Shown here one piece after another: positions 1 to 9,683 of a stretch of 44,803 nucleotides of DNA. This DNA comes from Chitinispirillaceae bacterium (GTDB lineage: Bacteria > Fibrobacterota > Chitinivibrionia > Chitinivibrionales > Chitinispirillaceae). The notes below the pieces were generated by a model. That model saw only the letters and a program-made list of their open reading frames with translations, did no database searches and was not told the origin of the DNA. Numbering within the stretch: the first letter of the stretch is position 1; every line of letters starts with the position of its first letter. The position numbers and the translations under genes are program-made. The stretch lies in NCBI GenBank assembly GCA_016932075.1, contig JAFGDP010000110.1, positions 1 through 44,803 on the forward strand, in the 5' to 3' direction.

Positions 1-48
1 AGGGTGAAAAGGCAGATGCTTTTTACCATGCGACGAAAGGAACAATGA
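1..48 (+). CDS. possible 3' end of an upstream gene (partial)
   Basis: The first reading frame is open from base 1 to a TGA at 46-48, giving about 15 residues ending in RRKEQ. The stop lies directly before the ATG at 49 of the DUF2723 gene, an arrangement typical of tightly packed operons. Only the tail is visible, so nothing can be said about the product. It may equally be chance open sequence. Confidence 0.3.
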   Translation, partial: RVKRQMLFTMRRKEQ

Positions 49-2811
49 ATGGATCTTCAGGAAAACGGCGCAGGGCGGCTGCACGCGCGCAGTAACCGTA
101 TTCTGGCTCTTGGCGTGCTGCTGGTTGCGTGGATCTGCTATCTGCTCACCGTTGCTCCCACGGTCTGTTTCTGGGACTGCGGAGAGTACGTGGCATCGGC
201 CGAAACGCTCGCCATACCGCATCCTCCGGGCAACCCGCTCTACATGCTCCTCGGCCGTGTCGCAAGCCTGGCGTTTTTCTTTATCCACGACGTCGGCCTG
301 CGGATGAACCTCATTTCGACCATAGCCAGCGCATTCATGGCCATGATGATATATCTGATTATTGTCCGAGCCTTTGTCGGGTGCCTCGGCATACCGGATA
401 CAACCTGGAAACGGATCGTGGTCTACACCGCCGGCGTGGTGGGCGGCCTGTTCGCCGCGTTCGGCAACACGGTCTGGTTCAGCGCCGTGGAGTCGGAGGT
501 CAATGCGCCGGTCCTGGTGCCGATCACGGTCTGCACCTGGCTCATCCTGGTCTGGTCCCAGAGCGGCGCGCCGAACCGCGACCGCCTGCTCGTGCTCATC
601 ACCTACCTGGCGTACCTGGGCATCGGCATTCACATGTTTTCGATGATCATTCTGGGTCCCCTGTTCCTCTACGTGATCATCGTCGATCCCGACAAGCGCA
701 AGGACTGGCGGTTCTGGATCACCGGCATCCTGATGGGGCTCGTGATGTACGATATCTCCTGGTTTATCTGGGCCGGGAGCGGCGCCGCGGCCGTGTCGCT
801 TGTCATGGCCATTGTCGAAAAGGCCAACCGGAACCGGTGGCAGCTCTGTTTTTACATCGCCCTGTTCGGGCTGCTCGGGTACTCCTCGCACCTGTATATC
901 CCGGTCCGGTCGTCGCTCAATCCCATGATCAACGAAAACCATCCGAGCACCTACAAGGCGTTCATGGAGTATCTCCAGCGCAAACAGTACGGTTCCGAGA
1001 GCATGATCACGCGCATGTTCTGGCGCCGCGGTTCCTGGGAGCACCAGTTCGGCATCGAAGGCCACATGGGATTCGGCGGTTTTTTCATCACCCAGTTCTT
1101 CCGGTTTTCTCCGCTTGACACGCAGAAGAGCCTTTTCAGGGACGGGGAGCTTGCGGGGTGGGGAAAGCTTTTGGTGTATCTGTTGCCGGTCTTTTTCATA
1201 CTCTTCGGCATGCATTTCCTGTACCGCAAGAACCGTGCTGTTGCCGCGCTGCTGATTTCGTTTTTTCTTACCACGACCATTGTGCTGGTTTTTTACCATA
1301 ATTTTTCCGACGGGACCAGGAGCGAGAAACGCGACTATGAATACTGGGTGAAATCCGGCAAGCAGGGCCCGCAGCCGCTCGTGCACCGGGAAGTGCGCGT
1401 GCGCGACTATTTTTACATTGTGGGGTTTGTCAGCTACGGCATGTGGGTCGGCATTGCCGCCGGCGGCCTGCTCTTTGTACTCTACACCAACCGCAGAAAA
1501 TTTGTTCGGACCACGCTGGCGCCCCTGTGCACCGTGCTGTTTGCCGCTTCGCCGGCGCTGCCGCTGTCGCAGAACATGCCGTTCCAGACGCGCCGGGGCG
1601 ATTATGTGCCGTTCGACTATGCGTACAACCTGCTCATGTCGTGCGATAAGAACGGCATACTTTTTACCAACGGCGACAACGACACGTTTCCGCTCTGGGC
1701 GCTGCAGGAGGCTTACGGCATCCGCCGGGATGTGCGTATCGTCAACCTGAGCCTGCTCAACACCAAGTGGTACATCAAGCAGCTCAAACAGCTCGACCCG
1801 AAAGTGCCGATCTCGTTCACCATGAACCAGATCGAACGGCTCGATCATTCGATAAATCCGATCACCGAACCGACCCGCTACACCCTGCCCCGGGCGAACA
1901 TAACCGTTGACCTCCCCACGCGCAGCGAACTCAACGCCATGCGCATCCAGGATCAGATGGTGATCAATATCGTTGACGCCGCCACGTGGGAACAGCCGGT
2001 CTATTTCGCGGTGACCGTTTCCGATGACAACCTGATGGGCCTTTCACCGTATCTTCAGATGCAGGGACTGGTATACCGGGTCCTGCCCCGCATTGTGGCT
2101 GAGACCGACAACCTCGATATCGGGAGGACGCTCTTCCTTATTGATAAGGTGTACCGGTTCGCCGGTCTTGGAGACGGTACCACACCGCTTAACGAAACCT
2201 CGCAAAAGCTGCTTACCAACTATGCCGCCACCTATATACAGCTGGCGCTGCAGCTGCGCAAACCCCTGCTCGACAAGAAAGCCTCGCTCGCCCGGCTCAA
2301 AACCATGAGCACATCCATGGCGGATTCGCTGGCCGCAGTGGAAGCAACACGCAAAGCATACCACGACACACTTGACCTTGTTGTTGATAAATTGAACCAG
2401 TGCATTTCACTCATCCCGTGGGACTGGCGGCCGCGGGCGCTGCTCCATGAACTGCTCGTCGGTCATGATCGAGCCGCTGAGGCAGAAAAGAAAATGCGCG
2501 AGGCGCTGCGTATTGAGCCGGACAATCCCGATTACCTGCGCATGCTCGTTCAGGCGCTCGAATCCCAGGGCAAGATGGAGGAAGCCGGCGATCTGATGCG
2601 GCAGATGACAGAAAAGAACATCGATTCATGGGAAACCTTTCTTGCCGCCGCTCAAAAATATGTGGAATCAGGCTCGATCGACAGCGCGGTCATGGTCATG
2701 GAGCAGTTTGCATCGTTCCATCCCGATGACCGACGGCCGGCTGGAGTGATTGCCCAGCTCCGGAAGTACCGGCAGCAAACGCAACCTGTGCCGGCGGCAA
2801 TGTCGAAGTAG
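49..2811 (+). CDS. DUF2723 (GT117-like) membrane protein with C-terminal TPRs
   Basis: This 920-residue polytopic membrane protein belongs to the DUF2723 family, which is related to protein O-mannosyltransferases. Such enzymes are thought to transfer sugar from a polyprenyl-phosphate donor outside the inner membrane. The family signature FWDCGE (residues 41-46) followed by HPPGNPL (58-64) comes right after the first membrane segment. About ten more hydrophobic segments follow, and then the second family motif NGDNDTFPLW near residue 545. The last 140 residues look like tetratricopeptide repeats (for example ALRIEPDNPDYLRMLVQALE). The ATG at 49 has a GAAAGG ribosome site about 8 bases upstream. 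YfhO-like and UPF0104 genes follow on the same strand, which suggests a shared role in surface glycosylation. The substrate cannot be told from sequence. Confidence 0.85.
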   Translation: MDLQENGAGRLHARSNRILALGVLLVAWICYLLTVAPTVCFWDCGEYVASAETLAIPHPPGNPLYMLLGRVASLAFFFIHDVGLRMNLISTIASAFMAMMIYLIIVRAFVGCLGIPDTTWKRIVVYTAGVVGGLFAAFGNTVWFSAVESEVNAPVLVPITVCTWLILVWSQSGAPNRDRLLVLITYLAYLGIGIHMFSMIILGPLFLYVIIVDPDKRKDWRFWITGILMGLVMYDISWFIWAGSGAAAVSLVMAIVEKANRNRWQLCFYIALFGLLGYSSHLYIPVRSSLNPMINENHPSTYKAFMEYLQRKQYGSESMITRMFWRRGSWEHQFGIEGHMGFGGFFITQFFRFSPLDTQKSLFRDGELAGWGKLLVYLLPVFFILFGMHFLYRKNRAVAALLISFFLTTTIVLVFYHNFSDGTRSEKRDYEYWVKSGKQGPQPLVHREVRVRDYFYIVGFVSYGMWVGIAAGGLLFVLYTNRRKFVRTTLAPLCTVLFAASPALPLSQNMPFQTRRGDYVPFDYAYNLLMSCDKNGILFTNGDNDTFPLWALQEAYGIRRDVRIVNLSLLNTKWYIKQLKQLDPKVPISFTMNQIERLDHSINPITEPTRYTLPRANITVDLPTRSELNAMRIQDQMVINIVDAATWEQPVYFAVTVSDDNLMGLSPYLQMQGLVYRVLPRIVAETDNLDIGRTLFLIDKVYRFAGLGDGTTPLNETSQKLLTNYAATYIQLALQLRKPLLDKKASLARLKTMSTSMADSLAAVEATRKAYHDTLDLVVDKLNQCISLIPWDWRPRALLHELLVGHDRAAEAEKKMREALRIEPDNPDYLRMLVQALESQGKMEEAGDLMRQMTEKNIDSWETFLAAAQKYVESGSIDSAVMVMEQFASFHPDDRRPAGVIAQLRKYRQQTQPVPAAMSK

Positions 2812-2852
2812 CTTGCGTTGCCAGAATTTCCGTAAGTAAAGTGACGGTCCGC

Positions 2853-5270
2853 ATGTCGGCCAAAAAGAAAAAGAAGACAACATCTGCCGTGCCGCCAGTG
2901 AGCACGCCAAAAAAACCGCGCGCGGTACCGTGGGCGCGGTTTATGCCGTATGGCGTCATTGTCGGCCTGACCGCGGTTTTTTACTGGCCGGTGCTGACCG
3001 CCCAGGGGTGGTTCTGGAACGATTTTCCTGAGCAGAATTTCATTTACCGGCTCTTTGCAGCGGTCAACCTCAAGCAGGGTGTTTTCCCTTTCTGGAACCC
3101 GTATGTGTTTTCAGGTATGCCGTTTTTTGCCGATGTGCAGGCTGCGGTGCTCTATCCGCTCAATCTGCTGCTTACCCCGTTCGCGTCCGCCGAATGGTTG
3201 AGCCCCCTTCTCGTCGAATATCAGATCATCGCGCACATCGCGCTCGCCGGCATATTCATGTACTGGCTCAGCATCGATTTCGGCTGCACGCGCAGCGGCG
3301 GCGTGCTCGCCGCCATGACCTTCATGTTCTGCGGCTTCCTGACGGCGCATATCTTCCATACCAATCTGATCCAGACGGCCGCCTGGTTTCCCCTTGTGGT
3401 GCTGCTCTGCCGCCGCATGCTTGAGGGGAGAAGCCTCATCTATCTGGCGCTCTGCGCGCTTACGCTTGCTTCAGCTTTTCTGGCCGGGTATCCGCAGACC
3501 ATGCTCCATATGTATTACTGGCTCGCGGCGTTCCTTCTGTTTGCCGTGTTTGTGAAGCAAAAAGGAGCCGCGACCGGTGCGCGCGCCAAAAGCGTTCAGG
3601 CGGGGATGTTTGCCGTTATGGCGGGGCTCAGTATTTCCCTCGCAAGCGTGCAGCTGCTGCCGACCGGCGAGCTGGGCGAGCAGTCGGCCCGACCCAGCAT
3701 GGAATTCAGGGAGTCGTGCGAAGGGTCGGTGTATCCGTACCGTCTGGTTACCTACCTGGTCCCGAATTTCTTCGGCACTCCTGACGGCGTGTACTGGGGG
3801 ATTGCGGCAAACGATGAGCGCGGCGGCGTGCATAATTACTGGGAGACCGCCGTGTATAACGGCGTGGTGCCGCTCCTGCTGGCGCTGTTTGCGGCTTTTT
3901 TTGTGAGGACGCCGCTGTCGCTTTTCCTTTCGATCATGGCGGGGCTTGCGTTTCTGCTGTCGCTCGGCGATGCCTTTTTTCTGTATAAGCTTTTTCACAC
4001 CCTGCTGCCGGGAATGGACCGGTTCCGGGTGCCGGGCCGGTTCGCTTTTATCATGAGTTTTTCGATCGCCCTGCTTGCCGGATTCGGTCTGCAGGTCTTG
4101 ACTTCGAATTCGTGGCACAATCGTGACAAATGGAAAAAGATCCTGCCGCGGGCGGTGCTGGGAGTCCTTGCCGTATCGATCGCAGCGGTTCTCATTGTCT
4201 CCGCCGGTGCCTTGAAAGGCGGAATTGCCGCCTTCATGCTCTCCTCCGGGGTCTTTGGCTCGAACGGGCCGGCCATTGCGCAGTATGTCGACACGAAGAT
4301 CTATCCGGCGCTTGTCGGGGCGTGCTGGCTTTTCGCGCTGTTCGCCGCGACAGGGTGCGCACTCATCGCGCTGCGACTGGCAGGTAAAATAAGCGCACGC
4401 ATGACGGTCATCGGGCTGCTGTCGGTCGCGGCGTTCGACCTCCTCATATACGGGTACGGGTATGCGGCACAAGGGAACGATCCGAACAAGGTGTACGAAA
4501 AAACCCCTGCGGTCAGAGCGCTCCAGGAACAGCTCTCCCAAGAGTTCTTCAGGATCAATTCCCGGGATTCGAAACCAGGAACGACGGATCTGGGGGGGCG
4601 TAACATGCTGTTCGCCAAGAACCAGGGAAGCGTGCACCGTCTCTTTCTCATGGAGGGATATAATCCGCTGCGCCTCAAGCACCAGATTGCCGAGCGCAAC
4701 CGGCACGCACTGGATATTCTCAATGTCAAATACATGATCGCGGTGGATTCCGCTTCGGGAACGGCCGGATTCGCCTTGAATCCAACCTGGTTTCCGCGCG
4801 CGCGCATGGTATACAATTATTCGATTATCCCCGAAGACGAGCGAGTGCTGCCGCTGCTCTGGTCGCCATCGTTCGATCACCGCTCCACGGTTATCCTTGA
4901 ACGGGAACCCCTGGTCGCCCCGTGCGACACCTGCGATTCGCTCAACGGGAAGGCAGCGATTACGCGGTACGGTCTTAACGAAATCGATATCGCCGTTGAA
5001 ACCGGGCAGGCCGGACTCCTGGTGCTCAGCGAGATCCACTATCCCTGCTGGAAGGCCCGCGTTGATGGGAAACACGCGCCGCTGTACCGGGCCGACTATG
5101 CGCTGAGGGCCGTTCCGGTGAGCGCGGGGACCCATACCGTCACCTGCTTTTACGATGACGCGACCTTCCGGAAAGGCAGGACCATAACGCTTGTTTCGCT
5201 TTTTGTCCTTATCGGACTTCTGGCGGCCGGCATAGGGCGGCATGTCAGGTCCCGCCGCGTGCAATCCTGA
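2853..5270 (+). CDS. YfhO-family polytopic membrane protein
   Basis: This protein of about 805 residues has a lysine-rich cytoplasmic N-terminus and many hydrophobic segments. Early on it has the family-like stretch PFWNPYVFSGMPFFAD and then YPLNLLL. Its C-terminal part ends in a small beta-rich domain (SEIHYPCWKARVDGK and ALRAVPVSAGTHTV), which is typical of YfhO proteins. YfhO members are predicted GT-C-fold glycosyltransferases; in Gram-positives they glycosylate lipoteichoic acid. The ATG at 2853 is preferred, but a GTG at 2841 would add four residues, and neither has a clear ribosome site. It sits 41 bases after the DUF2723 gene and is probably co-transcribed with it. The specific acceptor here is unknown. 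Confidence 0.8.
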   Translation: MSAKKKKKTTSAVPPVSTPKKPRAVPWARFMPYGVIVGLTAVFYWPVLTAQGWFWNDFPEQNFIYRLFAAVNLKQGVFPFWNPYVFSGMPFFADVQAAVLYPLNLLLTPFASAEWLSPLLVEYQIIAHIALAGIFMYWLSIDFGCTRSGGVLAAMTFMFCGFLTAHIFHTNLIQTAAWFPLVVLLCRRMLEGRSLIYLALCALTLASAFLAGYPQTMLHMYYWLAAFLLFAVFVKQKGAATGARAKSVQAGMFAVMAGLSISLASVQLLPTGELGEQSARPSMEFRESCEGSVYPYRLVTYLVPNFFGTPDGVYWGIAANDERGGVHNYWETAVYNGVVPLLLALFAAFFVRTPLSLFLSIMAGLAFLLSLGDAFFLYKLFHTLLPGMDRFRVPGRFAFIMSFSIALLAGFGLQVLTSNSWHNRDKWKKILPRAVLGVLAVSIAAVLIVSAGALKGGIAAFMLSSGVFGSNGPAIAQYVDTKIYPALVGACWLFALFAATGCALIALRLAGKISARMTVIGLLSVAAFDLLIYGYGYAAQGNDPNKVYEKTPAVRALQEQLSQEFFRINSRDSKPGTTDLGGRNMLFAKNQGSVHRLFLMEGYNPLRLKHQIAERNRHALDILNVKYMIAVDSASGTAGFALNPTWFPRARMVYNYSIIPEDERVLPLLWSPSFDHRSTVILEREPLVAPCDTCDSLNGKAAITRYGLNEIDIAVETGQAGLLVLSEIHYPCWKARVDGKHAPLYRADYALRAVPVSAGTHTVTCFYDDATFRKGRTITLVSLFVLIGLLAAGIGRHVRSRRVQS

Positions 5271-5340
5271 GAACATATACAAGCGCCACGATTCATGCAA
5301 ATATCCTGGGCGCCTCGACGTATTTTTAGCTTTACCGTGT

Positions 5341-6378
5341 ATGATTGAACCGCCGCCATCGCAATCGCAAGAGCCGCGCAAAGGCCGTTTTTCGCTGCGC
5401 CATCGCCATCCGCGTGGTTCGCGATTTCTTACTGTAGCGTTGAAGCTGCTCGTTACCGCGCTTGTGATCGCGTATGTTGTCAACAAGCTCGGGTGGGACA
5501 ATATCGTATCGACCTGCGTGCGGATCAATCCGCTGTATGCATTCTACGGCCTTGTCGCCTGTGTCGTCAGCATCGTGCTCGGCGCCGTGCAATGGCATCT
5601 TCTTTTGCACCGCAAAGAGCTGCGTATAACCTTCCGTGAAAGTTTCGAGCTGTACTACATCGGCATGTTCTTCAATAATATCGGTACCGTGGCCGGGGAC
5701 GGTATCAAGGTGGCGTATATAAAAAAGCGGCACAGCCTGGGGAAGATCGGATTTGCCGCCACCTTTCTCGATCGCTTTGCCGGTCTGCTCGCGCTGTCGT
5801 TTTTCGCCGCGGCAGGCTGCATCATTCTTTTATGGAACGGCGGTCTTCATAATCCTGCGGTGCAGAACCTGGTACGCCTCACCATGGTGTTTATCCTGCT
5901 GTTCATCATGATGCTCGCATTTCTGACCATGCGCCGTCTGCGCCGCGCCTTTTTTACCCTTGCGGAGACGTTGCGCCTGCCCAAACGGGAGTTTATCAGG
6001 GATGTCATCACCGCCACCGGGCTTGATATCCACCACTTTTCACTTATTGTAAAGATCGGGCTTCTCTCTTTGGTCATACAGGGACTCCGTATTTCGACCC
6101 ATATCTGTTCCGCGGCCGCGTTCGGTATTCTCACCCCGGAAAACTGGGTGTTTTTCCTGGTCTTTATTCCGATGGTCGCGCTGGTCATGATCGTGCCGCT
6201 GCCCTTTGGCGTGCGCGAGACGTTTGGCGGTCACCTGTTCGCGCTTACCGGTATTCAGGAGCAGGCGGCGTTTCTGATGCAGTTCATGGCCACGTTTATC
6301 GGGGTGTTGGGCAGCCTGTGGGGAGGGATTGAGTTTATGATCAATATTCCCCGCGGGGTGCATGGAAAAGACAAATGA
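5341..6378 (+). CDS. UPF0104/AglD-like flippase-domain membrane protein
   Basis: This protein of about 345 residues has seven to eight membrane segments and resembles the transmembrane half of lysylphosphatidylglycerol synthase (UPF0104, AglD-like). The family core is visible as YYIGMFFNNIGTVAGDGIKV followed by KIGFAATFLDRFAGLLAL. Proteins of this type are thought to move or modify lipid-linked substrates, and they often sit in glycosylation loci. An in-frame ATG at 5242 would overlap the previous gene by 29 bases. The intervening stretch looks like intergenic sequence, so the ATG at 5341 is preferred. The gene converges on the GT9 gene with only 24 bases between the stop codons. Confidence 0.75.
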   Translation: MIEPPPSQSQEPRKGRFSLRHRHPRGSRFLTVALKLLVTALVIAYVVNKLGWDNIVSTCVRINPLYAFYGLVACVVSIVLGAVQWHLLLHRKELRITFRESFELYYIGMFFNNIGTVAGDGIKVAYIKKRHSLGKIGFAATFLDRFAGLLALSFFAAAGCIILLWNGGLHNPAVQNLVRLTMVFILLFIMMLAFLTMRRLRRAFFTLAETLRLPKREFIRDVITATGLDIHHFSLIVKIGLLSLVIQGLRISTHICSAAAFGILTPENWVFFLVFIPMVALVMIVPLPFGVRETFGGHLFALTGIQEQAAFLMQFMATFIGVLGSLWGGIEFMINIPRGVHGKDK

Positions 6379-6402
6379 CATTGCCGTGGGCCGCGGGCCG
6401 TT

Positions 6403-7479
6403 CTAAAGCGTTCTTCCCCTCCCCGAAAACCGGCGAAGAAAGTCGTTCACCCCATCAAGGACCAGGGGCACCGTGATGCCCTGGACGCATTCGAATTGCA
6501 CCGTGCTCGTGCACCGCAGCGGGGCAGGGCTGTAATGAAAGCAGTGGCGGCAGGGAGTGGAAGCGGTGACGATCCGGTGGTGCACGTTCCAGGGGTAAAT
6601 GTAGGCTGGATTCGTAGGACCGATGAGCGCCACCACCGGCGTGTTGACCGCTGCCGCAATATGCATGAGGCCCGAATCGTTGGAGATGAAAAAATCACAG
6701 GCGCGGATCATGGCGGCCACCTGCCTGATGGTGGCGGTATTGACAAGCGTTATCCGTTCCCGCGCGTGTGACGTCTCGATAATGGAGGCGTTGACCTCCT
6801 CCTCCTCTGCGGTCCCGAAAATCGCAAAGCGGGCGTTTGGCACCGCCCGGATAAGCTCGGCAAAGCGCTCCTTTGGCCAGCGGCGGGCAGCCTGATTTTT
6901 AAGGACGCTCGTTCCCGCGTGGATCCCGACAAGCGGTTGTCCGCCCTGCCTGTTTCTGAACGACAACCCTTCGGCGATTTCCTCCTTGGTAAGATACAGG
7001 CGCAGGCTCGGGATCGCGGAGCCGGACGGGTCAATGCCTAAAAGCTTCAGCAGTCTCACGTTCTCCTCGACGCAATGCGTTGCGTCGTCTTCGCTGATGG
7101 TCCGGTTTTTAAGCCAGTTGCACGGCGAGACGTTCATGCGCAGGTAGGTATGGCCGATTCGCAGCGGAGCGAGGGTCAGGAGCGCGAACAGGTTGTAGTG
7201 GATGCGGTTTGAAGGATAGAAATTGATGCAGACATCGTACCTGCCCGTGTACGAGCGCAGTATCTGCCAAAGCGCGACGAATTTATGCGGACCGAGCATG
7301 GGCGCGTAAATGAGCCGGTCAATGGCGGGATTGCCCAGGAGTACGTCGTGCGTTCCCCTGTTCATGGTGCAGTAGGTGATCGCGGTATCGCCGTCGGCCT
7401 GTTTTAAAAGCTCAAGGGCCGGTGTGGTCATGAGCACATCGCCGATACCGATAAGCGGGGTTACGATAATTCTTCGCAT
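6403..7479 (-). CDS. glycosyltransferase family 9 (heptosyltransferase-like)
   Basis: This 358-residue GT9 enzyme is of the ADP-heptose:LPS heptosyltransferase type, which adds heptose or a similar sugar to LPS core on the cytoplasmic face. The N-terminus IVTPLIGIGDVLMTTPALE matches the family start. GIHAGTSVLKNQAARRWP begins the C-terminal Rossmann domain. The nucleotide-sugar motif is NDSGLMHIAAAVNTPVVALI followed by GPT. Length is normal for the family. It is divergent from the GT2 gene at 7650 and convergent with the UPF0104 gene. A second GT9 paralogue lies at 8579-9664. The heptosyltransferase label is by family; donor and acceptor are not shown by the sequence. Confidence 0.85.
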   Translation of the reverse strand: MRRIIVTPLIGIGDVLMTTPALELLKQADGDTAITYCTMNRGTHDVLLGNPAIDRLIYAPMLGPHKFVALWQILRSYTGRYDVCINFYPSNRIHYNLFALLTLAPLRIGHTYLRMNVSPCNWLKNRTISEDDATHCVEENVRLLKLLGIDPSGSAIPSLRLYLTKEEIAEGLSFRNRQGGQPLVGIHAGTSVLKNQAARRWPKERFAELIRAVPNARFAIFGTAEEEEVNASIIETSHARERITLVNTATIRQVAAMIRACDFFISNDSGLMHIAAAVNTPVVALIGPTNPAYIYPWNVHHRIVTASTPCRHCFHYSPAPLRCTSTVQFECVQGITVPLVLDGVNDFLRRFSGRGRTL

Positions 7480-7649
7480 TGTTCAGGACTCGTTCAAGAT
7501 CTGGTCTGGCCGCCACGCCTGCAATAACAACCGGAACCGATGCGAACGCCATAAGGTTCCGAAAGCCGGACGGGGCGACCGGCAAAACCGGCAAGCGACA
7601 TAAACTATATTAATTGCACCTGATTACTCAAACAGTGCAGATTCATGGC

Positions 7650-8582
7650 ATGAAACTATCGATCGTCATACCACTTTACAACGAGGAAGAAAGCGTCGGC
7701 CCGCTCGTTGACGCGATCGTATCATCAGTCGGTCCCGCGGGCGTTGATTACGAGATCGTTTTTGTCGATGACGGCAGCACCGACCACTCCTTTGCCGCGC
7801 TCAAACAACTGCATGCACAGCGTCCGGGATGCATTCGCGTATTTCGCTTGAGCAGGAACTTCGGGAAATCCGCGGCGCTCAGCGTCGGGATCGGCAAGGC
7901 GCGGGGCGAAATAATCGTGACCATGGATGCTGACCTTCAGGATGATCCGCAAGCGATCAGTGCCATGATTGAGTTGATCGAAGGTGAGTGGGATCTGGTC
8001 TCGGGCTGGAAAAAGGAGCGCCACGACCCTCTTCTCAAGAAGCTACCCTCGAAGTTCTGGAATGCGATCACCGCGCTGGTCTCTGGCCTGCGGCTGCACG
8101 ATTTCAACTGCGGATTCAAGGCCTATCGCGCCGGCGTGGCAAAAACCCTTGATATCTACGGTGAACGGCACCGTTATCTGCCGGTGCTTGCCCACTGGGA
8201 TGGGTACAAAGTCACTGAAATTCCCGTGCCGCACCATCCGCGCAGGTATGGAAAATCGAAGTACCACTGGTTGAACCGCGGGATCAAAGGCCTGTTCGAC
8301 CTTCTGACACTGCTTTTCCTGCGGAAATACATGAAAAATCCCATGCACTTCTTCGGCGTGCTCGGTATTCTTCTTGCCATTGCAGGAAGCGGCGTGCTTG
8401 CCTGGTTCGGCGTCGAATGGATACTGACCGGTCACATGCGCCTGCGGCCGCTGGTGCTCCTGTCGATCGGCGCGATCATCATGGGTATCCAGTTCATTTC
8501 CATCGGGCTCATCGGTGAACTGATCGCACATCTGGGCCGTCATGATACGTATCCCCTTCGCGACGCGCTTGACCATACATGA
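7650..8582 (+). CDS. GT2 polyprenyl-phosphate glycosyltransferase (DPM1/GtrB-like)
   Basis: This 310-residue enzyme has an N-terminal GT-A domain and two C-terminal membrane helices. Motifs in order are KLSIVIPLYNEEESV, VDDGSTD, MDADLQDDP (metal and donor binding), and LHDFNCGFKAYR. Together these mark the dolichol-phosphate mannose synthase/GtrB/ArnC branch. Such enzymes load a sugar onto undecaprenyl phosphate, the donor used by GT-C enzymes such as the DUF2723 and YfhO proteins nearby. The ATG at 7650 begins right at the conserved domain; a TTG at 7614 would add 12 unconserved residues. The stop codon overlaps the ATG of the next GT9 gene by four bases, indicating translational coupling. 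Confidence 0.88.
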   Translation: MKLSIVIPLYNEEESVGPLVDAIVSSVGPAGVDYEIVFVDDGSTDHSFAALKQLHAQRPGCIRVFRLSRNFGKSAALSVGIGKARGEIIVTMDADLQDDPQAISAMIELIEGEWDLVSGWKKERHDPLLKKLPSKFWNAITALVSGLRLHDFNCGFKAYRAGVAKTLDIYGERHRYLPVLAHWDGYKVTEIPVPHHPRRYGKSKYHWLNRGIKGLFDLLTLLFLRKYMKNPMHFFGVLGILLAIAGSGVLAWFGVEWILTGHMRLRPLVLLSIGAIIMGIQFISIGLIGELIAHLGRHDTYPLRDALDHT

Positions 8583-9664
8583 AAATCCTCTGCATCTGTC
8601 CCATCGGGATCGGCAACTATCTGCTCATGTATCCTGCGTGCGTGCTTTTGAAAAGAGTAAGGCCGGAGGCGCGGTTGCATCTGCTCGCGCTCAGGGAAGC
8701 CATTGTTGAGATCGGACGGGACGATGCCCTCTGGAGCAGAACCCGTTGTCTGGATCCCGCCACCCGTCCCTCAGTTGCGCGCCAGTTACGTTTCTTCAGG
8801 GAGTTGTCGATGGAGCGTTATGACGCGTCACTCTCCTTTTTTCCCTCGAACAACTGGCAATACAACCTGCTGCCGTTTCTGTGCGGAGTGGCCGTTCGCT
8901 GGGCGTTTGAGTATCCGCTTAAACAGGGGACAAGCCTCTCGTTTCTCAACAGCCGGCAGATGCCGCTTGACCTTGAGGCGCACGATGTCAACCAAAACAT
9001 CCGTCTCGTAGCGGCCTTTTCCGGACAGTCGCTGACCGGCGAGCCGGTCACGTTTCCGTCGCTTTTCACCGCATCCGACCATGCCGCAGCGCTTGAGTAT
9101 ATCGGAACGCTCGGCAGGCCCCGTCGCTGTATTGCCGTGCATCCGGGTTCGAGCGGCGAGCATGGAATGGCGGCCAAACGCTGGGACCCGATGCGATTCG
9201 GGGAGCTGGCGGGCAAGATCGGTGCCGCGCTTGACGCCCGGGTGCTCGTCTTTGGAGGCCGGGGAGAAGAGAAGATCAAGCAGGTGACCGCCTCCATGAT
9301 AAAACCTTCTTGTCATATCGTGGAGCCGCGCGGTTTACGGGCCACGGCGGCGCTGCTGTCCGAGTGTTCCATGCTGCTCTGCAATGATTCGGGTCTCATG
9401 CACATTGCCGCATGCATGGGCGTGCCTGTTGCGGCAGTGTTCGGACCGACCGATGAGAAGCGCAACGGTCCGTACGGCAAGGGGCATCTTGTTGTTCGGA
9501 AACCAATGGATGGATTTCCGGTCTGGAACGCCGCGACCGCGGGTGTTCGCGAGCTGCGCAGCGGCGTGGACCCGTCCGCCAGTCTCAAGGCGCTGTCGGT
9601 CGATGCCGCATGGGAGCAGCTCCGCCCGTGGCTTGAAAAACTTCACGTGCAGTCATTACCATGA
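8579..9664 (+). CDS. glycosyltransferase family 9 (heptosyltransferase-like), second paralogue
   Basis: This 361-residue GT9 protein starts at an ATGA overlap with the GT2 gene. It begins KILCICPIGIGNYLLMYPAC, a slightly altered family start. It has AVHPGSSGEHGMAAKRW at the C-terminal domain entry and the nucleotide-sugar motif NDSGLMHIAACMGVPVAAVF followed by GPTDEKRNGPYG. Like the other GT9 gene it probably adds a sugar to a lipid-linked surface glycan in the cytoplasm. Coupling to the polyprenyl-phosphate GT2 suggests that both act in one pathway. The exact sugar is unknown. Confidence 0.85.
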   Translation: MKILCICPIGIGNYLLMYPACVLLKRVRPEARLHLLALREAIVEIGRDDALWSRTRCLDPATRPSVARQLRFFRELSMERYDASLSFFPSNNWQYNLLPFLCGVAVRWAFEYPLKQGTSLSFLNSRQMPLDLEAHDVNQNIRLVAAFSGQSLTGEPVTFPSLFTASDHAAALEYIGTLGRPRRCIAVHPGSSGEHGMAAKRWDPMRFGELAGKIGAALDARVLVFGGRGEEKIKQVTASMIKPSCHIVEPRGLRATAALLSECSMLLCNDSGLMHIAACMGVPVAAVFGPTDEKRNGPYGKGHLVVRKPMDGFPVWNAATAGVRELRSGVDPSASLKALSVDAAWEQLRPWLEKLHVQSLP

Positions 9665-9683
9665 ATTAAAAGACGCTATGGCG

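Noticed and set aside
3471..5528. Long 685-codon minus-strand frame across the YfhO gene
   Set aside because: It is antisense to a well-supported membrane protein, has Arg/Gly-rich composition typical of shadow frames, and no ribosome site.
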